Positions 18,078 through 25,198 of a stretch of 64,000 nucleotides of DNA are shown here, one piece after another. The notes beneath the pieces were generated by a model, which worked only from the letters and a program-made list of their open reading frames with translations, ran no database searches and was not told where the DNA came from. Position 1 is the stretch's first letter. Each line of letters begins with the position of its first letter. The stretch covers positions 558,001 to 622,000 of the forward strand of contig NZ_CP046244.1 of the NCBI RefSeq assembly GCF_009735625.1, in the 5' to 3' direction. The position numbers and the translations under genes are program-made. This DNA comes from Moorella glycerini (GTDB lineage Bacteria > Bacillota > DSM-521 > Neomoorellales > Neomoorellaceae).

Positions 18078-19595
18078 TCAGGAGGCCTTGAGGCGTTTGG
18101 AGCCGGCCATCATTAAACCGAGTTCCTCTACCCTGGCCTGGGCGCCGGGTACAATGCCCATGATTTCTCCTTCATAAAGGACGGCAATGCGATCGCTTAA
18201 AGAAAGGATCTCATCCAGCTCGGTGGACACCAGGAGGACGGCGGCGCCGCGATCCCGCTCGGCCACCAGGCGTTTGTGAACGTACTCGGTAGCGCCAACG
18301 TCCAGGCCACGGGTGGGGTGCATGGCAATTAAAAGAGCCGGTTGCCGGTAAACCTCCCGGGCCAGGACGACCTTCTGCTGGTTACCACCGGAAAGGTTTT
18401 TCACCGGTAACTCTTCGCTCGTAGTCCGGATATCAAATTCCCGGACCATTTTGACGGCATGGTCTTTAATGAGGTCGTAATTCAAAAACCAGCCGCGGGA
18501 AAAGGGTTGCTTATAGTACTCCTGGAGAATCAAATTTTCCTTAATGGACATGGCCCCCACCAGGCCCCTCACATTGCGGTCCTCGGGTATATGGGCCACG
18601 TTGCGCTCCAGGATCTGCCGCGGCGGCAGGTTGGTAATATCCTGGCCGTTTAAAAGCACCCGGCCGGCCGTTACCGGGCGTAAACCGGTTATAGCCTCTA
18701 CCAGTTCGCTCTGGCCGTTGCCGTCCACCCCGGCAATACCCAGGATCTCTCCCTGGCAGATGTTAAAGCTAATGCCCTTCAGCGCTTTCAGCCCTTTATT
18801 GCTCAGGGCTTCCAGGCCCTGGACTTCCAGCACCGTCTGCCCGGGGGAACAGGGCTTTTTGTTCACCTGGAAGAAAACTTCGCGGCCGACCATCATCCGG
18901 GCCAGCTCATTCTTACCGGTATTGCAGGTAGCCACCGTCCCGACTACTTTACCGGCCCGGAGAACGGTAACCCGCTGGCAGATAGCCATAACCTCGTTTA
19001 ATTTATGGGTAATAAAAATAACAGTAATGCCTTCCTGGGTCAGCTGCTTTAAGACACGGAAAAGCTCATTTACTTCCTGGGGCGTCAGGACTGCCGTCGG
19101 TTCATCAAGAATGAGCAGCCGGGCGCCCCGATAGAGGGCCTTGACAATCTCCACCCGTTGCTGCTGGCCCACGGAGAGTTGCCAGACTTTGGCCTCGGGA
19201 TCAATGTCAAAACCGTACTGCCGGGACAGCTCTTTGATTTTCCTGCTGGCTTCCTTTAAATCAATAATCCCCCTGGGCATTTGCATACCCAGGATAATGT
19301 TTTCGGCTACCGTCAGGGCCGGGATGAGCATAAAGTGCTGGTGCACCATACCTATCCCCAGGTCAATGGCCTCTTTAGGTGAAGTGATTTTTACCGGGCG
19401 ACCCTCAAAATATATCTCTCCCGAGTTCGCCTGGTAAAGGCCGTAGAGAATATTCATTAAAGTACTCTTACCGGCACCGTTTTCGCCTAAAAGGGCATGG
19501 ACCTCGCCGGTTTCTACTTCCAGGTTAACCCCGTCGTTGGCCCGGAAGCTGCCGAATTCCTTGACGATGTCCCGCATCACTAAAATTGGCGCCAA
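18078..19595 (-). CDS. BMP-type ABC importer ATPase (two nucleotide-binding domains)
   Basis: Duplicated ABC ATPase of the NupO/RbsA class. Domain 1 has Walker A GENGAGKST and signature LSVGQQQRVEIVKAL; domain 2 has GVDGNGQSE in the Walker A position and signature LSGGNQQKVVLAREV. I chose the TTG at 19593-19595 (505 aa) because it has an AGGGGGAT site upstream and starts directly before the ABC domain; a GTG at 19643 would add a non-conserved 16-residue leader. It energises the two permeases downstream. Confidence 0.93.
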   Translation of the reverse strand: MAPILVMRDIVKEFGSFRANDGVNLEVETGEVHALLGENGAGKSTLMNILYGLYQANSGEIYFEGRPVKITSPKEAIDLGIGMVHQHFMLIPALTVAENIILGMQMPRGIIDLKEASRKIKELSRQYGFDIDPEAKVWQLSVGQQQRVEIVKALYRGARLLILDEPTAVLTPQEVNELFRVLKQLTQEGITVIFITHKLNEVMAICQRVTVLRAGKVVGTVATCNTGKNELARMMVGREVFFQVNKKPCSPGQTVLEVQGLEALSNKGLKALKGISFNICQGEILGIAGVDGNGQSELVEAITGLRPVTAGRVLLNGQDITNLPPRQILERNVAHIPEDRNVRGLVGAMSIKENLILQEYYKQPFSRGWFLNYDLIKDHAVKMVREFDIRTTSEELPVKNLSGGNQQKVVLAREVYRQPALLIAMHPTRGLDVGATEYVHKRLVAERDRGAAVLLVSTELDEILSLSDRIAVLYEGEIMGIVPGAQARVEELGLMMAGSKRLKAS

Positions 19596-19737
19596 TTTGC
19601 AGATCCCCCTCTGCTTGAAATCCCTCGCCTTTCGGCCGCACACCGCCGTAAAATTAACTTGTCCTTAATAGTTCGCCGTTGGATGACAATTTCCCTTCAA
19701 AGCCAGGACAAAAATATCTACCTGCCCCGCCTTTTTC

Positions 19738-19766
19738 AAACTGGACCGGCCTAAACTGGACCGGCC
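19738..19766. repeat. 14-bp tandem duplication at the end of the PreA-like gene
   Basis: AAACTGGACCGGCC occurs at 19738-19751 and 19753-19766. The stop codon of the flavoprotein gene (19751-19753) is formed at the junction of the two copies, so the duplication set or reset its C-terminus (LAGPV). Confidence 0.7.
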
Positions 19767-20851
19767 AGATAATTACTCGTCAGGGCCCCCTGGCGGCAGA
19801 GGGACACGCAGTAGCCGCAGGAGCGGCACTGTCCTTCGTCCAGGCCCATGACTTTATCTTCCCTTAAAGTCCGGGCGCCATAGGGACAGCGGGTAACACA
19901 CAGGAGGCAGCGGTTACACTTCCCAGGGTCATATTGGAATACTAACTTTTCCTTTTGTTCCCCGGCCCGGAGATGGGATAAAGCCCGGCCGGAAGCGGCA
20001 GCCACCGAGGGGTAGCCCAGCTCGTCCAGGAGAGCTGCCAGTTTCCGGTTCAGTTCCCCGAAGATTTTAACCCCTTTGTTTATGGCCGCCGTACAGACCC
20101 CGATGGCCGTTGCCCCGGCCAGGAGCATTTCCACGGCATCTTCAGCATTGCCTACTCCTCCCAGGCCGACGATGGCCGCCTTATGGGCCAGGGCCACTTC
20201 GGCCACGCAGCGCAGGGTAATGGGCTTTAAGGCAGCTCCCGTCAGCCAGCCAAAACCGTAGGGACTGCCCAGGACCGGCCGGGCCGTCCTGATGTCCAGG
20301 CGCAGAACTGGCCCGTAGGAGTCGGCCACCGTCAGGGCATCGGCCCCCGCTGCGAGAAAACGACCGGCCGCGCCGGGCAGGTCGGGCCAGTTAGGTGACA
20401 TCTTGGCCAGGACGGGGATATTGACCCGCTTTTTAGTCTCTTCCAGCATGGGCACCATGGTATCTTCCCGGTAGGATACCAGTTCGATAAAATCGGCCCC
20501 GGCCCGGGCTACCGGTTCCACCAGTTCTCTGGCTTCTTCCGGGGTATGGCCCACAGAAGCGATCACCACCGCTCCCCTGGCTTTGGCATAGGGTATTTCT
20601 TCATTGATCCATTGTTCGGCCGTGAGGTCGGCCCATTTCTCACCGTTAATTATGGTTCCTGGCCCGGCGGCAACCATATGGGGGAAGGGGTTGTCCGCCG
20701 GTCTGGCGCGCAGGGTCTTGGTGACTGCAGCGCCGGCCCCGGCCTCACAGGCGGCCACCAGGGATGCCCCAGAATAGGACAGGGGGCCGGAACCGAGGAT
20801 AAAGGGAGCTTTCAGGGCGCGACCACAAAGGTTAACCTGGATGTCAGCCAT
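19751..20851 (-). CDS. PreA-like dihydropyrimidine/dihydroorotate dehydrogenase-family flavoprotein with two 4Fe-4S sites
   Basis: FMN-binding TIM-barrel enzyme (366 aa) with a C-terminal ferredoxin domain. The barrel runs to about residue 300 (GSGPLSYSGASL, IASVGHTPEEA, LAKMSPNWPDL, GLGGVGNAEDAVEMLLAG). Then CNRCLLCVTRCP and CRSCGYCVSLC give two 4Fe-4S motifs. Family members reduce pyrimidines or related ring compounds; E. coli YgfK, in the equivalent selenium cluster, contains related ferredoxin/oxidoreductase modules. ATG at 20851 follows TTGGAGGAGG. It sits with hydantoinase and M20 hydrolase genes, fitting a reductive or oxidative ring-degradation pathway. Confidence 0.9.
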   Translation of the reverse strand: MADIQVNLCGRALKAPFILGSGPLSYSGASLVAACEAGAGAAVTKTLRARPADNPFPHMVAAGPGTIINGEKWADLTAEQWINEEIPYAKARGAVVIASVGHTPEEARELVEPVARAGADFIELVSYREDTMVPMLEETKKRVNIPVLAKMSPNWPDLPGAAGRFLAAGADALTVADSYGPVLRLDIRTARPVLGSPYGFGWLTGAALKPITLRCVAEVALAHKAAIVGLGGVGNAEDAVEMLLAGATAIGVCTAAINKGVKIFGELNRKLAALLDELGYPSVAAASGRALSHLRAGEQKEKLVFQYDPGKCNRCLLCVTRCPYGARTLREDKVMGLDEGQCRSCGYCVSLCRQGALTSNYLAGPV

Positions 20852-20879
20852 AATGCGCCTCCTCCAAAAATGTGCTAAT

Positions 20880-20898
20880 CGCGGCTCCGGGACATATC
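20880..20898. repeat. Copy of a dispersed repeat arm
   Basis: CGCGGCTCCGGGACATATC here is identical to 23896-23914 in the same operon. The bases up to about 21010 contain another palindrome (CTACGC-TG-GCGTAG) and appear to be a diverged copy of the same kind of small element; the C-terminal tail of the YgeY-like protein runs into it. Confidence 0.6.
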
Positions 20899-20978
20899 AC
20901 CGCCTCGCAGTTCCCCATTTTCACTACGTTCGCTGGGTAGAGAGGCAGAAGACTCCCATGGACTCACCATTTTTCATA

Positions 20979-22205
20979 CTACGCTGGCGTAGCGCTCAAT
21001 CCCGCAGGGGACTCCTGTTTACTCCTAGCCAGCATCCCTGGTAACAGGGCATAAACAGCCACCGCTTCCAGCATTTCCGCTACAGCTATCTGGTCCTGCT
21101 CGGAATGGGGGTAGCGTTCATCGCCGGGTCCGAAGCCTATGGTAGGAATGCTTGCCTGGCCGGCGGTATAGGTGCCGTCGGTAGAAAAGCCCCAGCGGCC
21201 GATGACCGGCTCCCTTCCCAGGGCCTCCCGGAAGGCCCGGGCGCCGGCCTGCACCAGGGGGTGCTCCTCCGGCAGGGACCAGGCCGGGAAGAACTCTTCC
21301 CCGCCAATAATTTTCCCTTTATAACCGGGCTCGGCGTATTCCATAATACTTACGCGGCCGCCATAGGGGGTCGCTACCCGGCGCACCTGCTCCAGGGCTT
21401 CTTCCTTACCCTCGCCTGCCGTCAGGCGCCGGTCCAGGTAAACGACACACTCGCCGGGAATAGTATTGAGGGATGGTGTCTTGCAATCCACCTTCGTCGC
21501 TGCAATGGTGCCCTTGCCAAGAAAAGGATCTTCGGCAAAGGTGGCGCCCATTTTTTCCACATCTCTGATGAAGGCTGCGGCTTTATAAAGGGCGTTGTCC
21601 GCCAGTTCCGGCGCGCTGGCGTGGCCGCTCTTGCCCGGTATAGCCACTTCGAAAAGGGCGCGGCCGCGATGGCCGCGGCAGATGCGCAGGCCGCTGGCTT
21701 CCCCAATTAAAACGTAGTCGGGTTTAATCCCTGTTTCTTCTATAAAGCTTTTTATCCCGTTGCCCTCGCCTACTTCTTCACCTACCACGCCGACGACATA
21801 AAGGGTAAAGTCGCCTGCCAGGTTTAATTCTTTTATAGCCTTGCCGGCATAGACCATGCAGGCCAGGCAACCCTTATCATCGCTGGCCCCCCGGCCGTAG
21901 ATGATGCCGTTTTCATACTTACCCTGGAAGGGATCAAAACCCCAGGCAGCCGCGTCACCGGCCGGCACCGTATCCATGTGGGCATCATAGAGGACTACAG
22001 TCCGGCCCTGGCCGACCCGTCCGGCCAGGTTACCGAGGCTGTCGCTGAAGACTTCGTCAAAGCCGACTCGCTGCATCTCTGTAGCCAGGACCCCGGCCAC
22101 TTCCCCCTCCTGGCCGGACAGGCTGGGGGTGGCTATTAATTTTCTTAAAAAAGTTACCAGGGCATCCCGGTTACCCTCGACAAAGGCCTGTAAATCCCCG
22201 CGCAT
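20979..22205 (-). CDS. YgeY-type M20 family hydrolase (selenium-cluster amidohydrolase/deacylase)
   Basis: Zinc-dependent M20 peptidase/deacylase of 408 aa. Metal and catalytic residues are visible: DAHMDTVPAG near 74-83, GRGASDDKG near 109, GEEVGEGNG near 145, and the late His in YPHSEQDQI. The closest family I recognise is YgeY, encoded in the E. coli selenium/purine cluster beside a hydantoinase. Carbamoyl- or acyl-amino acid hydrolysis after ring opening would fit. The tail beyond LLPGML is encoded by a repeat-like sequence and is probably not functional. Confidence 0.9.
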   Translation of the reverse strand: MRGDLQAFVEGNRDALVTFLRKLIATPSLSGQEGEVAGVLATEMQRVGFDEVFSDSLGNLAGRVGQGRTVVLYDAHMDTVPAGDAAAWGFDPFQGKYENGIIYGRGASDDKGCLACMVYAGKAIKELNLAGDFTLYVVGVVGEEVGEGNGIKSFIEETGIKPDYVLIGEASGLRICRGHRGRALFEVAIPGKSGHASAPELADNALYKAAAFIRDVEKMGATFAEDPFLGKGTIAATKVDCKTPSLNTIPGECVVYLDRRLTAGEGKEEALEQVRRVATPYGGRVSIMEYAEPGYKGKIIGGEEFFPAWSLPEEHPLVQAGARAFREALGREPVIGRWGFSTDGTYTAGQASIPTIGFGPGDERYPHSEQDQIAVAEMLEAVAVYALLPGMLARSKQESPAGLSATPA

Positions 22206-22252
22206 GGAAAGTCACTCCTTCGTAATCAGATGTGAGAAGGTCAAAAGAAAAT

Positions 22253-23617
22253 TTAGGTGGCCGCAATCCGGCCGGGAAGGAACTGGCCCTGGCCGGCCCG
22301 GCCCAGGAAAGTACCCTTATCGTAAATAAGCCGGCCCCGCAGGTAGGTAGCTTCCGGGTAGCCCTGGAGGTTAAAACCTTCAAAGACGGTATAACCGGCC
22401 GCTGAATGAAGGCTGGCCGCCGTCAGGGTAACCTGCCTGCGGGGATCAAAAATTACCACATCGGCGTCACTCCCCGGCTTGAGGCTTCCCTTACGCGGGT
22501 AGAGGCCGAAAAGGCGGGCCGGGTTGGCGGCCAGCACGCCGACCAGCTGGGGCAGGGTCAGCCAGCCGTTACGGACGCCATAGGAATAAAGCAGGGGTAA
22601 TAATGTCTCCGTTCCAGGCACCCCGGAGGGGGTATCATAAAAGGCCGTGCCGGCGGCCTTCTGTTCCCGGCTGTAGCTGCAGTGATCAGTAGCCACCACC
22701 TGGAGGGCGCCACCAGCCAGGTGCCGCCAGAGGAGGTCATTGTCGGCCGCCGTCCGGAGAGGAGGGCACATGAGGAAAAGGCGGCTGGCCGGCCCGGTAT
22801 ATTGAGACTCCGTAAGGAGCAGGTAGTGGGGGCAGGTTTCGCCGTAGACCTGCTGGCCTTTGCTGCGGGCAGCGGCAATGGCTTCCGCTCCCCCGCCGGT
22901 AGAGACGTGCACGATATAGACAGGCGCTCCGGCTTCCCCGGCCAGGGTAATAACGTCCCGGATGGCCTTGACCTCTGCCGTTGCCGGGCGGCTCAAGGCA
23001 TGGTAGGCCGGGTCCGTCCGGCCGGCGGCAATTAACTCTTCCCTCTTAGCTGTAACTATTTCATGATCCTCACAGTGAACCGTGACCAGAGCCCCCAGCC
23101 GGCGGGCCTGTCTGAGCAGGCGGCCGATGGCGGCCAGGCTCAGGCGCTGGGCATAGGTGGTAAAAACCTTGAAGCTGGTGACACCCTTGGCCACTACGGC
23201 CCTTAACTCCCCTTCGTCTTCCTCCTGGCCGGGCATGACCACCTGGTGCAGGCCGAAGTCTACACAGGCCTGATCCCTGGCTTCCTCCAGGCGCTTGTTC
23301 AGGGCTTCAGTCAAAGATTCCGCAGGGCTTGCGGGCTCGGCATAATCGATAACGGTAGTGACGCCACCGCAAGCAGCCAGCCGCGTCCCGGTAAACCAGT
23401 CGTCGGCCGTCAGCAGGTCGCCGATGGGCATCTGGTAATGGACGTGGGCATCGATGGCTCCGGGCAGGATATATTTACCGGTTACGTCCCGGACCACCGC
23501 TCCTGGCGCAGCCAGGTCCGGGCCTACGGCAGCAATTTTTTCTCCCTCAATGGCCACGTCGGCCTGTTCTACCCGTGCGGCGGTGACAACCCACCCGCCC
23601 TTCAGTAAGAGGTCCAC
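22253..23617 (-). CDS. hydA: Hydantoinase/dihydropyrimidinase
   Basis: Cyclic-amide ring-opening amidohydrolase (454 aa). Metal-binding HVHYQ is near residue 59, the lysine expected to be carboxylated lies in SFKVFTTY near 150, followed by VHCEDH, VHVSTG and DHCSYSREQK. A GTG start at 23617 follows GGGGGTTAAA. It probably opens a hydantoin, dihydropyrimidine or oxidised purine ring, giving a carbamoyl amino acid to the M20 hydrolase encoded next. Confidence 0.92.
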   Translation of the reverse strand: MDLLLKGGWVVTAARVEQADVAIEGEKIAAVGPDLAAPGAVVRDVTGKYILPGAIDAHVHYQMPIGDLLTADDWFTGTRLAACGGVTTVIDYAEPASPAESLTEALNKRLEEARDQACVDFGLHQVVMPGQEEDEGELRAVVAKGVTSFKVFTTYAQRLSLAAIGRLLRQARRLGALVTVHCEDHEIVTAKREELIAAGRTDPAYHALSRPATAEVKAIRDVITLAGEAGAPVYIVHVSTGGGAEAIAAARSKGQQVYGETCPHYLLLTESQYTGPASRLFLMCPPLRTAADNDLLWRHLAGGALQVVATDHCSYSREQKAAGTAFYDTPSGVPGTETLLPLLYSYGVRNGWLTLPQLVGVLAANPARLFGLYPRKGSLKPGSDADVVIFDPRRQVTLTAASLHSAAGYTVFEGFNLQGYPEATYLRGRLIYDKGTFLGRAGQGQFLPGRIAAT

Positions 23618-23665
23618 TTTAACCCCTCCCCCAAAAGTAGGGTTCTGCCAGAAATGGTGCCTTCT

Positions 23666-23920
23666 GGTGGGGATATGTCCCTACGCCGCTCAGAAGCTCC
23701 GCGCCGACAGAACTACGGCTCGGTTCGGACCGTTGCTCGCCGCCTGCGGATTGCCAATGAGAAGGCTTCCTGCTCCGCTGGCCTAGATCCTTCTATGAGG
23801 TCATGCAGTATTCCTCGCCAAGGCACGCTCAGGCGTCCTCGGCAGCGGCAACGGTTACCTCACCTCGCCTGTTCTGTTACCGGCGCTTCACTATTCGCGG
23901 CTCCGGGACATATCCCCACC
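23666..23920. repeat. MITE-like element with 16-bp inverted ends
   Basis: GGTGGGGATATGTCCC at 23666-23681 is exactly complementary to 23905-23920, enclosing 255 bp with no gene of its own. The right arm is used as coding sequence: the last residues of the PLP enzyme (GWGYVPEPRIVKRR) and its stop are read from it. No clear target duplication was found. A further copy of one arm is at 20880-20898. Confidence 0.65.
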
Positions 23921-25172
23921 CATAATTGGGCAATTTTAAATCCCCTAGTGCTTTATGAAGGGCCTCCAGGGAGGGTGCCACCCGGATGGGTTCCCCGGCA
24001 GCCTTGATGGCATTGGCCACGTCTTTGAGGCCATTGCCGGTTACCAGGACGACTACCCTTTCCTCCGGCTTAATAATCCCTTCCCGGACGGCTTTGATGA
24101 GGCCGGCCGTACCGGCCACCCCGGCCGGTTCACCGAAAACGCCGCTGGTCCGGCCCAGGACCCGCATGGCCGCCAGTATTTCTTCATCGCTAACATTAAT
24201 CATAGTCCCGCGGGAATCACGAACGGCCCGCAGGGCCTTTTCGGGATTGCGGGGTACGCCGACGGCAATGCTGTCTGCCAGGGTATTTTCTGCCATAGGA
24301 CGCACCCTGGTGCCCTCCCGGAAGGCACGGGTAATGGGGCAGCAGCCTTCGGCCTGGACCCCCAGCATCCGCGGCAGCTTCTCAATCCAGCCGGCTTTTT
24401 TCAGGTCCACCCAGGCCTTCCAGGCCCCGGCCATGGTGCAACCATCACCCACCGAGAGGACCACCCAGTCGGGTACTTCCCAGTGCAGCTGTTCGGCCAC
24501 CTCCAGGCAGGCGGTCTTCTTGCCTTCCACCAGGTAGGGGTTAATGGCAGCATTGCGGTTATACCAGCCGTGTTCCTCTATGGCGGCAGCCGACAGGCGA
24601 AAAGCGTCTTCATAGGAACCCTGGACGCTGATGACCGTAGCCCCGAAGATTAAGAGCTGGGCCACCTTGCCCTGGGGCGCCCGGCCGGGGACAAAGATCA
24701 CGGCCTTCAGGCCCACGGCAGCCGCTGCCCCCGCCAGGGAGGAAGCGGCATTGCCGGTGGAAGAACAGGCCACCACCCCGGCCCCTTCGGCCAGGGCCCG
24801 GGCCACAGCCACGGCCGAGGGCCGGTCCTTCAGGGAGCCAGTAGGATTAATCCCATCATCTTTGAGGTATAATTCCTTTAGACCCAGCTCGGCCCCCAGG
24901 CGGCCGGCCCGGTAGAGGGGACTCCAGCCCACCCTTAAAGGCGGCAGGGGTCCCTCCTGGGCCACCGGCAGGAAGGGGCGATAGCGCCACAGAGAAGGCT
25001 CCCTGTTGCCGGCCAGGCTTTCCTTAGAGATATACTTGTTGATATAGTCATAATCGTATTCCACGTCTAAGATACCGTCGGTTGACCCGCAGATGGGGCA
25101 GGTATAAAAGCCGGGCCGGGGTTGATAAGTCCGGCTGCAATTAATACAGCGTAACTGGGTAACGTTGCTCAC
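23877..25172 (-). CDS. Threonine-synthase-like PLP-dependent enzyme
   Basis: Fold-type II PLP enzyme (431 aa) with an N-terminal zinc-ribbon-like segment (CINC ... CPIC) and the PLP-lysine motif NPTGSLKDRP near residue 108, then SSTGNAASSLAGAAA. I set the start at the GTG 25170-25172, nine bases after AAGGAG; the frame is open to 25202. The family includes threonine synthase and diaminopropionate ammonia-lyase-like enzymes; E. coli has YgeX, a PLP lyase, at the same place in its cluster. The C-terminal 14 residues come from a small repeat. An actual threonine-synthase role is less likely in this context. Confidence 0.85.
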   Translation of the reverse strand: MSNVTQLRCINCSRTYQPRPGFYTCPICGSTDGILDVEYDYDYINKYISKESLAGNREPSLWRYRPFLPVAQEGPLPPLRVGWSPLYRAGRLGAELGLKELYLKDDGINPTGSLKDRPSAVAVARALAEGAGVVACSSTGNAASSLAGAAAAVGLKAVIFVPGRAPQGKVAQLLIFGATVISVQGSYEDAFRLSAAAIEEHGWYNRNAAINPYLVEGKKTACLEVAEQLHWEVPDWVVLSVGDGCTMAGAWKAWVDLKKAGWIEKLPRMLGVQAEGCCPITRAFREGTRVRPMAENTLADSIAVGVPRNPEKALRAVRDSRGTMINVSDEEILAAMRVLGRTSGVFGEPAGVAGTAGLIKAVREGIIKPEERVVVLVTGNGLKDVANAIKAAGEPIRVAPSLEALHKALGDLKLPNYGWGYVPEPRIVKRR

Positions 25173-25198
25173 GCAGGTCATCTCCTTCTTCCCACTTC

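Noticed and set aside
23955-24653. Plus-strand ORF of 232 codons
   Set aside because: Antisense shadow of the threonine-synthase-like gene.
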